DNA of 64,000 nucleotides from JBLNDJ01 sp050261515 (GTDB lineage: Bacteria > Acidobacteriota > Terriglobia > Bryobacterales > Bryobacteraceae). Shown piece after piece: positions 6,759 through 14,948 of the stretch; position 1 is the stretch's first letter; each line of letters opens with the position of its first letter. The position numbers were made by a program, and so were the translations under genes. Under the pieces are notes generated by a model. It was not told where the DNA came from and made no database searches. It saw nothing but the letters and a program-made list of their open reading frames with translations. The DNA lies in contig JBLNDJ010000012.1 in assembly GCA_050261515.1 (NCBI GenBank), positions 62,001 through 126,000 on the forward strand, in the 5' to 3' direction.

Positions 6759-9700
6759 GGCGCATTGCCAGGTTCGTTCTCGCGGGGATTGCCGGCCTGG
6801 CGGCGCTCGCGCTCGTGGCCGTCGTCGCCGGCCTGATCGTGATTCAGACGCCGTGGTTCCACGGCAAGGTGCACGACCGCATCGTGTACGAGATCGAGAA
6901 AGCCACGGGCGGGCGCGCGGAGCTGGGCGCGTTTCATTTCGACTGGCGCACCCTCACGGCCGCTGTCACGAATCTCACGATCCATGGGACCGAAGGACCG
7001 GGCCAGGCGCCGCTGTTCCACGCGGCGTCGGCGCGCGTGGGGCTGAAGGTCATTTCGATCTGGGAGAAGAAGGTCGATCTCGCGTCGGTCGTGGTGCGCG
7101 GGCCGCGCGTGAACGTGATCGTCTACGAGGACGGGCGAACAAACCTGCCGAAGCCGAAGGTGCGGAGCAGCCGGAACCCGCTCGATACGGTGCTTGATCT
7201 CGCCGTGAAACGCTTCGAGATCACGGGCGGATTCGTGCAGGCCCAGATGCGCCGGTTCCCGCTCAACCTGACTGGTGAGAATTTACGAGCGCAGGTGCTC
7301 TACGAGCCCGCACCGGCGCGCTACCGCGGGGAGATCGCGTTCCGCGGCGTGGGCGGGCCGCTCGAGGCCGATGTCAATGCAAGGCTGGTGCTCGAACGGC
7401 ACAGAGTCGCGGTCGGGTCGGTGCGGCTGGCCGCGAACGGCTCGACGCTCGATGTGAAGGGCGCAGTGGATTTCGCAGGGCCGACGGCAGAGCTCGACTA
7501 CTCCGCGCACGTCGATCTGAAGCAGCCGCCGCCGGGGCTGGACCTCGGGCCGGTCTCGCGGGCGGGGAACGTGTCGCTCGCGGGGCACGCGACGATCGCC
7601 GGCCCGTCCGATTATTCGGTGACGGGGAAGCTCAACGCCGCCGGCCTGCGGTACCGGCAGCGCGGCATCACGATCGACAACATCCGCGCCGATTCGAACG
7701 TCGCGGCGGCGCCGGAGCGCATCGATCTGCGCGATCTCCACGTGTACGCGCTGCGCGGGCGCTTCAACGGGCGCGCGCAGATGGTCAAGCTGCGCGACTT
7801 CCATATCGAGGGCGCGCTCAGCGGGTTTGCGCTGCACGATGCAACGCGCTTGCGAGGCGTGCGGCGGATGGTCTGGAGCGGCAACGTTTCGGGGCCGGTG
7901 CGCGTTGATGGATCGGTCCGCAACGGCAAGCTCGCGGCGTTCAAGGTGAACACGAAGCTCGCGATCGCGCCGGCCGCGGGCGAGGACCCGGTTGAAGGTT
8001 CGGTCGATCTCGCCTACGACCGCGCAACGGGCACGCTCGCGTTCGGGCCGTCGAACCTGGCGACGCGATTCAGCCGGATCGCGTTTAGCGGTGCGCTGGG
8101 GCGGGTCGTGAACGCCGACGTCGAGACCACGAACCTGGAGGACGCGCGGCCCGCGATCGCGATGTTCTCGAGCGGGCCGCCGCCCGCGATACCGGTGAAG
8201 CTGCTCGACGGCGGGAGCGCGAAGTTCAGCGGCTCGGTGAGCGGGGCGACGGCGAATCCCACGATTCAGGGCCGCGCGGTCATGACACGCTTCATCACGA
8301 CGGGACGCGAGATCGACCGCGCGGAGGCGGACCTGGTGGTGACGCGCTCGGGCGCGGCGGCGACGAATGCCGTCGTGACAAGGCTTGGTGTGCGAGCGGC
8401 CGGGTCGGCGAACGTGGGCTTCAACGAATGGAAGGCGGGGCCGGATCAGCCGCTTTCGGGAACCTTCACGGTGCGGTCGCCGAATCTGAAGGACGCGCTT
8501 GCCGCCGCGAATGTGCGATCGCCCGTCGAGGCGTCGGCGGGTCCCGTGACCGCGGAGGTCACGCTCGCCGGCACGATCGGCAAGCCGCAGGTGAGCGCTC
8601 ACGCGCAGGCCTCGCAGATCGTGCTCAACGGGCAGCCGCTCGACCGCGCCGAGGGCGATATACGTTACACGCAGGATGTGCTCGACGTGCCGTCGGCGAC
8701 CGTCGAAATCGGCGGCAACTGCGCGCAGATTTCGGGGCGCTTCGATCATCCGGCCGACAACTGGTCGCGCGGTCGCGTGCGGTTCCACGTGGCGAGCGAC
8801 GGCATCGATCTCGTGCAGGTGAAGGCGCTCAGGGAGGCGATGCCGGAGGTAGTAGGCCGCATCGAGACGCAGCTTGCAGGCGAGATCAGCGTGGGCCGGC
8901 GCGGGTTCCGGCCGGGAGCGTTCGACGGCCGGATTGCGGTGCGCCGGTTCGGGATCAAGGGCGAGCCGCTGGGGTCGGTGACGCTGACGGCCGCCACGCA
9001 GGGAAGGGAACTCGGCGTCAAACTCGCGGGCGGATTTGCGCGATCGAGGCTGAGCGGCACGGCGAACGTCACGCTGCGCGGCGACTACCCGGCGCGCGGG
9101 CACGTCGAGTTCACGCCGCTGCGCTTCTCGACGCTGCTGGCGCGCCTGGACCGCAAGCATACGCAGACGAAGTTGCCGTTTAACGGCTCGGCCGCGGGCA
9201 AGCTCGACTTCACGGGCAACACGACGGATCCGCAAAGCTGGAAGGGAACGCTCGAGCTGATGTCGGTCGAGGTGGCACCGGCCGATGGCGTTGTTGACCT
9301 GCCCAACGCCGGCGCGCTCGCGCTCCGCAATACGGGCCCGGTGCTGGTGGATTTGGATCTCAACGGCGCGCGCGTGCGCCAGGCACAGTTCCGGGCCAAG
9401 GACACGAACCTGAGCGTCACGGGGCGCGTCGGCTTCGTCACGCGGACTCAGTGGGACATGCGCGTGCAGGGCAGCGTGAACCTGGCGCTGCTGCACGATT
9501 TCGAAGACTCGGTGCTGTCGTCGGGAACGGTGGTGCTCGACGTGTCTGTGCGGGGCTCGCTCGCGAAGCCCGACGTCTACGGCCGAATCGATTTGAAGAA
9601 CGCATCGGTGAACATAGCCGGTTTTCCGAACGGCATCGACGACGCGAACGGGGTGATTTTTCTATATCGCGACCGCGCGATGATCGAGACGCTGAAGGCG

Positions 9701-10744
9701 GGAACGGGCGGCGGCACGGTGTCGGTCAGCGGCTTCGTCAGCTTCGCCGGGACGACCACGTTCCACCTGCAGGCGAAGGCGACGGGCGTGCGCGTGCGGT
9801 ATCCGGAAGGCGTCAGCTCCACTCACAACGCGAATTTGGCGTTCACCGGCACGCTCGACCGAAGCCTGCTTTCGGGCGATGTGACGATCACGCGCGTGGG
9901 GTTCAATCCGCGGTCGGATTTGGGGACGATACTGGCGAGCACGGCGCAGCCGGTGGAAGCGCCGGCGCAGCCGAGCCGCTTCCGCCAGGGGCTGCGGTTC
10001 GACATACGCGTCGTCACGGCGCCCGAGGTGCGGCTGGAGACGAAGCTGACCAAGGATATCCAGGCGGACGCGAGCCTGCGGCTGCGCGGCGACGCGACCC
10101 ACCCGGTGCTGCTGGGGCGCGTGCTGATCAGCCAGGGCGAGGTGCTGTTCTTCGGCAACAAGTACACGATCAACACGGGGCAGATCCTGTTCGTGAACTC
10201 GTCCAAGATCGAGCCGACCGTGAGCCTCGACCTCCAGACACGCGCGCGCGGCGTGGACGTGACGCTGCATGTTTCGGGGCCGGTGAACCGGCTGAATGTG
10301 AGCTACCGGTCGGACCCGCCGCTTTCGTTCTCGGACATCGTGGCGCTGCTGACCACGGGGCGCGAGCCGGGGCTTACGCCGGGGACGTCAGGCTCGCAAT
10401 CGAACGTCGGGCAGAGCTTCCAGCAGGCGGGCGCGAGCGCGCTGGTGACGCAGGCGATCGCGAGCCCGATCGCCGGGCGCTTGCAGAGGTTCTTCGGCGT
10501 GAGCCGGCTCAAGATCGATCCGCAGGTGACGGGGCTGACTACCAACAACGCCGCGGCGCGCCTCACCGTGGAGCAAAACGTGACAAGCAACCTGACGTTC
10601 ACCTACATCACGGACCTGTCTCGCGCGCAGGCACAGACCATCAGCATCGAGTGGGGCTTCACGAACAACTGGAGCGCAGTGGCGGTGCGCGAGGAAAACG
10701 GGCTGTTCGGCATCGACTTCCTGTACCGGAAGCAGTTGAAGTAG
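6755..10744 (+). CDS. tamB: TamB/AsmA-like translocation and assembly protein
   Basis: A 1329-residue protein with one N-terminal membrane anchor (residues about 5-30) followed by a long, regular beta-rich periplasmic body. The C-terminal 400 residues carry the TamB (DUF490) signature, including a VALLTTGREPG-type segment and an ending like LFGIDFLYRKQLK. Family members span the periplasm as a hydrophobic groove for phospholipid transport or autotransporter assembly. Start is the ATG overlapping the upstream stop (ATGA). Position after Omp85 and SurA-like genes supports an envelope role. The large antisense frames across it are shadows. Confidence 0.88.
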   Translation: MRRIARFVLAGIAGLAALALVAVVAGLIVIQTPWFHGKVHDRIVYEIEKATGGRAELGAFHFDWRTLTAAVTNLTIHGTEGPGQAPLFHAASARVGLKVISIWEKKVDLASVVVRGPRVNVIVYEDGRTNLPKPKVRSSRNPLDTVLDLAVKRFEITGGFVQAQMRRFPLNLTGENLRAQVLYEPAPARYRGEIAFRGVGGPLEADVNARLVLERHRVAVGSVRLAANGSTLDVKGAVDFAGPTAELDYSAHVDLKQPPPGLDLGPVSRAGNVSLAGHATIAGPSDYSVTGKLNAAGLRYRQRGITIDNIRADSNVAAAPERIDLRDLHVYALRGRFNGRAQMVKLRDFHIEGALSGFALHDATRLRGVRRMVWSGNVSGPVRVDGSVRNGKLAAFKVNTKLAIAPAAGEDPVEGSVDLAYDRATGTLAFGPSNLATRFSRIAFSGALGRVVNADVETTNLEDARPAIAMFSSGPPPAIPVKLLDGGSAKFSGSVSGATANPTIQGRAVMTRFITTGREIDRAEADLVVTRSGAAATNAVVTRLGVRAAGSANVGFNEWKAGPDQPLSGTFTVRSPNLKDALAAANVRSPVEASAGPVTAEVTLAGTIGKPQVSAHAQASQIVLNGQPLDRAEGDIRYTQDVLDVPSATVEIGGNCAQISGRFDHPADNWSRGRVRFHVASDGIDLVQVKALREAMPEVVGRIETQLAGEISVGRRGFRPGAFDGRIAVRRFGIKGEPLGSVTLTAATQGRELGVKLAGGFARSRLSGTANVTLRGDYPARGHVEFTPLRFSTLLARLDRKHTQTKLPFNGSAAGKLDFTGNTTDPQSWKGTLELMSVEVAPADGVVDLPNAGALALRNTGPVLVDLDLNGARVRQAQFRAKDTNLSVTGRVGFVTRTQWDMRVQGSVNLALLHDFEDSVLSSGTVVLDVSVRGSLAKPDVYGRIDLKNASVNIAGFPNGIDDANGVIFLYRDRAMIETLKAGTGGGTVSVSGFVSFAGTTTFHLQAKATGVRVRYPEGVSSTHNANLAFTGTLDRSLLSGDVTITRVGFNPRSDLGTILASTAQPVEAPAQPSRFRQGLRFDIRVVTAPEVRLETKLTKDIQADASLRLRGDATHPVLLGRVLISQGEVLFFGNKYTINTGQILFVNSSKIEPTVSLDLQTRARGVDVTLHVSGPVNRLNVSYRSDPPLSFSDIVALLTTGREPGLTPGTSGSQSNVGQSFQQAGASALVTQAIASPIAGRLQRFFGVSRLKIDPQVTGLTTNNAAARLTVEQNVTSNLTFTYITDLSRAQAQTISIEWGFTNNWSAVAVREENGLFGIDFLYRKQLK

Positions 10745-10753
10745 CCGCGGACG

Positions 10754-11374
10754 ATGGATTACTCGCTCAATCGCCGCCTGATGGTGGAGCGCCACTTGCG
10801 CGGGCGCGGGATTCGCGACGAGCGTGTGCTCGCGGCGATGGGCTCGATCCGGCGCGAGGAGTTCATCCCGGAGGAGCGCCGCGCGGAGGCGTACCTGGAT
10901 GAGCCGGTGCGGATCGGCCACGGCCAGACGATTTCGCAGCCGTACATTACGGCCCTGATGGTGGAGTGCCTGGAGTTGAAGGGCACCGAGCGCGTGCTCG
11001 AAGTGGGGGCGGGGTGCGGCTATCACGCCGCGGTGCTGGCGGCGCTGGCAGCGAGCGTGATCACGGTGGAAGTGATTCCGGAGCTGGCGGCTATGGCGCG
11101 CAGGAACCTTGCAGGCGTGCCGAATGTCACGGTGGTGGATGCCGGCGGCGTGCTCGGCTATCCGGAGGGCGCGCCTTACGATGCGATCTCGGTGGCGGCG
11201 GCTGCGGAGGAGATTCCCGCGGCGCTCGTCGATCAGCTTGCGGACCCGGGGCGCATGGTGATCCCCGTCGGGTCGCGCTCGGACCAGGAGCTGCGCGTGG
11301 TGCGCAAGAAGGACGGCAAGATCGAGTGGCGCGTGGCGGCGTATTGCGTCTTCGTGCCGCTGGTGGAGCCGTGA
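10754..11374 (+). CDS. pcm: Protein-L-isoaspartate O-methyltransferase
   Basis: Repairs isoaspartyl residues by SAM-dependent methylation. The 206 residues show the family order: N-terminal LMVERHLRGRGIRDERVL, FIPEERRAEAY, the substrate loop GHGQTISQPYITALM, the SAM motif VLEVGAGCGYHAAVLA and late IPAALVDQLADPGRMVIPVG. The usual GSGSGY motif reads GAGCGY, a tolerated variant. It starts 9 nt after tamB and its stop overlaps the next gene's GTG. Confidence 0.93.
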   Translation: MDYSLNRRLMVERHLRGRGIRDERVLAAMGSIRREEFIPEERRAEAYLDEPVRIGHGQTISQPYITALMVECLELKGTERVLEVGAGCGYHAAVLAALAASVITVEVIPELAAMARRNLAGVPNVTVVDAGGVLGYPEGAPYDAISVAAAAEEIPAALVDQLADPGRMVIPVGSRSDQELRVVRKKDGKIEWRVAAYCVFVPLVEP

Positions 11375-12435
11375 ACATCCCGCTCGACGAGCGGCTCGGC
11401 CGCATGAGGCAGTGGCTCGGGCGCGCGAACGACCGCCCGCTGGTTGGGTGCTACCTGGGCTCGTACTATCCGTTCCGGCGCTATCCGGCGGGGTCGGCGC
11501 GGCTGCCGCACGGCGCCATCGAGGCGGCGGATCTGCGGGTGGAGGATTTTCTCGAGGATACCGAGCGGCTGTTCCGCGAGCACGAAGAGGCCGGGGGCGA
11601 CATGATCTGGTCCGCCGCGCCGTTCTTTGGCATCCCCTGGGTGGAGGCGGCGCTCGGGTGCGGCGTCGTAGCAGATCACCAGCAGGGCTGCACGCGCGCG
11701 GTGGCGCCGGCGAATCCGGCTGTGCCGGAGTTCCGCGAGGACAACCCGTGGGTGGCGAAGGCGCTCGAATTCGCGGAGCCGCTTGCGCGCCAGAGTGCGG
11801 GGCGATACCCGGTGGGCGTGACGCTGATGCGCGGCGTCTCCGATGTGCTGTCGGCGCTGTACGGAGGGCAGGAGTTCATCTACAGAATGTGCGACGCGCC
11901 GGAGGAGACGGAAGCCTTCATCGCGAAGCTGACGGATTTCTGGATCGCGTTCGGGAGGAGCCTGCTGCGGCGCCTGCCGCGGTATCACGGCGGGACGGGG
12001 TCGTTCTTCTACGGCGTGTGGTGTCCGGGGGAAGCGATCTGGCTTCAGGAGGACGCGGCGGCGTTGCTTTCGCCCGCGCTCTACGAGAGGTTCATTTATC
12101 CGGCGGACTGTCGCATCGCGCGCGCGTTCGAGCACACGATCATCCATCTGCATCCGTCGCGGTACATCCCGTCGGCGCGGCTTGCGAAGAGCGGCTTGAG
12201 CGCGATCGAGCTGCACATCGACTACGGCGGGCCGCGCGCCGAGAAGTTGTATCCGCACTACAGAACGATTCTCGAGGCCAAGCCGCTGCTCGTCTGGGGA
12301 GACATTACGGCAGCGGACCTGGAGTTTTTGATGACTCGCCTGCCGCACCAGGGGCTGGCGATCCAGCCGGTGGCGCAGTCGGCCGCCGAGGCACGGGAGA
12401 TATGGAAACGCGCGAAGTCCTACTCAAAACATTGA
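11371..12435 (+). CDS. Uroporphyrinogen-decarboxylase-fold protein (UroD/MtaA superfamily)
   Basis: A 354-residue protein from a GTG that overlaps the pcm stop (GTGA). The C-terminal half (IIHLHPSRYIP, SAIELHIDYGGP, LLVWGDIT) has the spacing of UroD-superfamily TIM barrels, which include haem-pathway decarboxylases and cobamide-dependent methyltransferases such as MtaA. The zinc motif HxC of MtaA reads HLHPS here, so it is not a canonical MtaA, and the N-terminal Arg/Asp pattern of HemE is not evident. I infer an uncharacterised member, perhaps acting on a methyl or cobamide substrate. It overlaps the next gene by 34 nt. Confidence 0.6.
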   Translation: MNIPLDERLGRMRQWLGRANDRPLVGCYLGSYYPFRRYPAGSARLPHGAIEAADLRVEDFLEDTERLFREHEEAGGDMIWSAAPFFGIPWVEAALGCGVVADHQQGCTRAVAPANPAVPEFREDNPWVAKALEFAEPLARQSAGRYPVGVTLMRGVSDVLSALYGGQEFIYRMCDAPEETEAFIAKLTDFWIAFGRSLLRRLPRYHGGTGSFFYGVWCPGEAIWLQEDAAALLSPALYERFIYPADCRIARAFEHTIIHLHPSRYIPSARLAKSGLSAIELHIDYGGPRAEKLYPHYRTILEAKPLLVWGDITAADLEFLMTRLPHQGLAIQPVAQSAAEAREIWKRAKSYSKH

Positions 12436-12941
12436 AGGCCCGTTTCGAAAAAAACATGGGGCGTCACGGGGGGCTGGAATGGGCCAGGGTGCGGGCACGG
12501 CTGGAGGCGAATCCCGGGGCGCTGCGGGCGCTCGCTGAAATGGAGCGAACCGGCGGCGAGCCGGACGTTGCCGGCCACGATGAGAAAACGGGCGAGTACG
12601 TCTTTTGCGATTGTTCGGCGGAGAGCCCGAAGGGCCGCAGGAGTCTGTGCTACGACCGGGAAGCGCAGGAGGGGCGGAAAGAGTTCAAGCCCCGTGGGAA
12701 CGCGACCGGCATGGCGGCGGCGATGGGGATTGAACTTCTGACGGAAGAGCAGTATCGGGAGTTGCAGAAGCTTGGCGAGTTCGACGCGAAGACGTCGAGC
12801 TGGGTGAAGACGCCTGGCGACGTCAGAAAGCTCGGCGGCGCTCTGTTTTGCGATCGCCGTTACGGACGCGTGTTTGTGTATCACAACGGCGCGTCTTCTT
12901 ACTATGCGGCCCGGGGATTTCGGGGGAGGGTGAGGGTTTAG
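12402..12941 (+). CDS. DUF4256-like conserved protein
   Basis: The ATG at 12402 sits inside the end of the upstream gene and gives 179 residues starting METREVLLKTLKARFEKNM. The helical start, the GGEPDVAGHDEKTGEYVFCDCSAESPKGRRS stretch split by short loops, and the tail KTPGDVRKLGGALFCDRRYGRVFVYHNGA are what I recall for DUF4256 proteins. These are small cytosolic proteins of unknown function. It has no signal peptide, membrane segment or recognisable catalytic motif. Family assignment is by memory of the pattern, not by a search. Confidence 0.55.
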   Translation: METREVLLKTLKARFEKNMGRHGGLEWARVRARLEANPGALRALAEMERTGGEPDVAGHDEKTGEYVFCDCSAESPKGRRSLCYDREAQEGRKEFKPRGNATGMAAAMGIELLTEEQYRELQKLGEFDAKTSSWVKTPGDVRKLGGALFCDRRYGRVFVYHNGASSYYAARGFRGRVRV

Positions 12942-12992
12942 CGGGCTGACATCCCGCGGGCCGGGGGCCTGCCGCACAGGTATCCTGAAACC

Positions 12993-13295
12993 ATGCGGCT
13001 CCGGACGGCGCAGGGCAAGCTCAAGATCGAGCACAGCATCATCGATGGGGTTCGCGAGATGCTGACACGGCTGCTTGCCGACAATACAGGCACGATCCGG
13101 GCGGTGATTCCGGGCGTGATCCGGCCGGTGCGGAATGCGCGCGGGCCGATCCAGGTTCACGTCACGGTGCCGGTCGCCAACGGCTGGAAAGCCATCGCGC
13201 TTTCGGGCGGCGCGAGGCAGGAGCTGTTCATCAGCACGACGCTCGACAAGGCCGCGCTCGAGCGGGCGCTTATACGGGCCGCGTTGAAAACCTGA
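12993..13295 (+). CDS. DUF2103-like small protein
   Basis: 100 residues: KLKIEHSIIDGV, a central IRAVIPGVIRPVRN, IQVHVTVPVANGWKAIALSGG and RQELFISTTL. The order (H-S near the start, IPG-x-I, GxKxIA, QExFxxT) resembles DUF2103, described as a possible metal-binding family and best known in cyanobacteria. The function is unknown. Its last 26 nt overlap the convergent CBM9 gene. Medium-low confidence in family, high that it is coding. Confidence 0.55.
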   Translation: MRLRTAQGKLKIEHSIIDGVREMLTRLLADNTGTIRAVIPGVIRPVRNARGPIQVHVTVPVANGWKAIALSGGARQELFISTTLDKAALERALIRAALKT

Positions 13296-14100
13296 CGATC
13301 GGGAAGACTTCCGGGATGTGCGAATCGTAGTGGCCGTGCCGGTTCCACGTCCAGCCGGGTGAGGTTTCGAGGACCTCTTTGTTGCGCCCGATTTTCTGGA
13401 AGCGGGAGCAGTCGATCCGCCAGATGTCGCCGTCCTTGGGCGGAAGGGAACGGCCGTCAGCGAGCGGCGCGAGGCTCTTCCAGGGCACGGCGATTTCGGC
13501 GGACCAGCCGCGGTCCACGTCGTCGCGCTTGTTGAGCGTACCATCGACGTGCACGGCGTGCTTGAGGCCGGGCATGTCCCAATCGAGAAAACCCCAGCGC
13601 TCGCCTCGCGGATGGACGTGCCCGCCGATGCCGGCGAGCACCATGGTCCGCTGCTTGTTCGGGTCGAACTCGGGACGCCCCCAGTAAGGGCCGCCGGGCC
13701 GGTGTATGTCTTTCCAGATCCAGAAAACTTCGTAGATGACGTTGCGGGCGTTCATCTCGAATTCGTAATAGGCATCGAGGCCGGCGATGAAGATCTCGAG
13801 ATCGTTCTCTTCGTAGATCTTCGAATCGCGCACGGTGAGCGTGGCCCAGACGTCGGTCTCCTGGGCGGTGAAGCCGAAGTAGAGGTAGTCGTCGTCCCAG
13901 AGGAGGCGGACGCGGGTGTCGAACCAGGCCGGCTCGCCGGTGACGATATCGACAAACGGAGTGGACACGGGTGCGAGCTGCCAGGCGGGCTCGTTGAGCC
14001 TTCCGTCGATCCTGAGCGGCGCGGGCGTGCGGAAGCAGGTGTATCGGGCAACGTTGGTCTCGAAAGGCACAGTGGCCGCTATGGTAACATTGCGGTCCAC
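13270..14100 (-). CDS. CBM9-like carbohydrate-binding protein
   Basis: 276 residues with the CBM9-like beta-sandwich pattern: LRIDGRLNEPAWQLAP near the N-terminus, RVRLLWDDDYLYFGF, ENDLEIFIAG, YYEFEMNARN and a WSAEIAVPWKSL near the end. Proteins of this type occur alone in acidobacteria and planctomycetes and are thought to bind sugar ends or cofactor-like ligands. No clear signal peptide follows the GTG at 14100, so either it is cytosolic or the start is misplaced. It is divergent from the next gene by 23 nt. Confidence 0.75.
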   Translation of the reverse strand: MDRNVTIAATVPFETNVARYTCFRTPAPLRIDGRLNEPAWQLAPVSTPFVDIVTGEPAWFDTRVRLLWDDDYLYFGFTAQETDVWATLTVRDSKIYEENDLEIFIAGLDAYYEFEMNARNVIYEVFWIWKDIHRPGGPYWGRPEFDPNKQRTMVLAGIGGHVHPRGERWGFLDWDMPGLKHAVHVDGTLNKRDDVDRGWSAEIAVPWKSLAPLADGRSLPPKDGDIWRIDCSRFQKIGRNKEVLETSPGWTWNRHGHYDSHIPEVFPIVRFSTRPV

Positions 14101-14123
14101 CGCGGCTCCACCGGAGGGCGGAT

Positions 14124-14765
14124 ATGCCGGAGCTAACGTTCACGAGGAAAGACGTCCCGCACGTGTTGAGCGGGAACGGGAAGCTGTCCGTGAACACGGG
14201 GGCGCTGCGGCCCGGCGACCCCGTGCCCGAAGATGCCGGGCCGATCGCGGCGCGGCTCAGCGGCGCGGCGGCGGCGCTGGGGGCGGAGGGGACGCTGGTT
14301 CCGGTCTTTCCCGCGGCCGCGGATTCGCTCGAAGATACCGGGCTCGCGGACTTCTTCGCGGACGAAGAAAACGATGACAAGTTCGTGCTTCGCTTCGACA
14401 CAGGCGCGGGATACGCGTATCTGCGCGCGTTCGACCGGTCATTGCCGCTCGAAGAGGTTCTCGCGCGCTTCTTCGATACGATGTGCCTCCCGGAGCAGAC
14501 AACGCGGGCGCCCGAGCGCGGCGAAGCGATCATCCGGCGCCCGATGATTGTGACTGCGGCCGGCGAGAGGCCGGACTGGGCGCGCGTGCGCATCCCGGGG
14601 TTCTTCGACGCGCTCATCGACATGAGCGGCCCGGCGGGCGCGGCGCTGATGGCGGAGGCGGGTTGCGGCGATTTCGAGCGGATGCTCGAGGCGGCGGACG
14701 GAAATCTAGTCCAGGTGCTATACTCAACGAGGCTCACGAAGCCCTCACCAAAACGCGAGGGATGA
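14124..14765 (+). CDS. Hypothetical protein upstream of the B12 riboswitch
   Basis: 213 residues beginning MPELTFTRKDVPHVLSGNGK. I do not recognise the family. It is acidic, has no signal peptide or membrane helix, and has two cysteines (CLPE near residue 129 and GCGD near residue 188). Codon use matches the neighbours, so it is likely real. Its last 45 codons or so carry a candidate -10 element (14719-14724), and the cobalamin riboswitch begins inside its 3' end, so read-through transcription could feed the riboswitch as well. Confidence 0.6.
   Translation: MPELTFTRKDVPHVLSGNGKLSVNTGALRPGDPVPEDAGPIAARLSGAAAALGAEGTLVPVFPAAADSLEDTGLADFFADEENDDKFVLRFDTGAGYAYLRAFDRSLPLEEVLARFFDTMCLPEQTTRAPERGEAIIRRPMIVTAAGERPDWARVRIPGFFDALIDMSGPAGAALMAEAGCGDFERMLEAADGNLVQVLYSTRLTKPSPKREG
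14719..14724 (+). promoter_or_regulatory. Candidate -10 element for the riboswitch transcript
   Basis: TATACT lies about 7-10 nt before the first bases of the aptamer. No good -35 is seen upstream, so an activator or an extended element would be needed. It lies within the 3' end of the preceding coding sequence. Confidence 0.35.
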
Positions 14766-14912
14766 ACGGGAAGGCGGTGAAAATCCGCCACTGCCGCGCA
14801 ACTGTGAGCGACGAGAATCTGGCCGCGCTGGTCACTGCGAAAGCGGGAAGGCCGGCGCACCCGAACCCCGGGCGAAGGCCGCGTCGCGAGTCAGGAGACC
14901 GGTTCCTCGCGC
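14731..14912 (+). ncRNA. Cobalamin (adenosylcobalamin) riboswitch aptamer
   Basis: The leader before btuB has the class I cobalamin signatures in order: a 5' paired region, GGGAA-type segment at about 14769-14773, the G/C-rich AATCCGCCACTGCCGCG core with the CCACTG box (14790-14795), CAACTGTGAG, and the late GAGTCAGGAGACCGG (14888-14902). Binding of B12 shuts down downstream expression in this class. Ends are approximate, since the P1 arms were placed by eye. Confidence 0.9.
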
Positions 14913-14914
14913 AG

Positions 14915-14948
14915 ATGAGAACTACGTTTTCGCGGGAGAACGTCTCAT
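14915..14948 (+). promoter_or_regulatory. RBS/start-codon sequestering hairpin (riboswitch expression platform)
   Basis: ATGAG (14915-14919) pairs with CTCAT (14944-14948), and ACGTTTTC (14924-14931) pairs with GAGAACGT (14936-14943) with one G-U pair and a GCGG loop. The 3' side holds the ribosome-binding GGGAG (14934-14938) and the first two bases of the btuB ATG (14947-14949). This would hide translation initiation, so I infer translational control. Confidence 0.65.

Noticed and set aside
7283..9496. 737-codon open frame on the minus strand
   Set aside because: Shadow of tamB in a GC-rich genome.
11371..12435. MtaA (methylcobamide:CoM methyltransferase) for the UroD-like protein
   Set aside because: The HxC zinc motif is absent (HLHPS) and mtaCB is 29 kb away.
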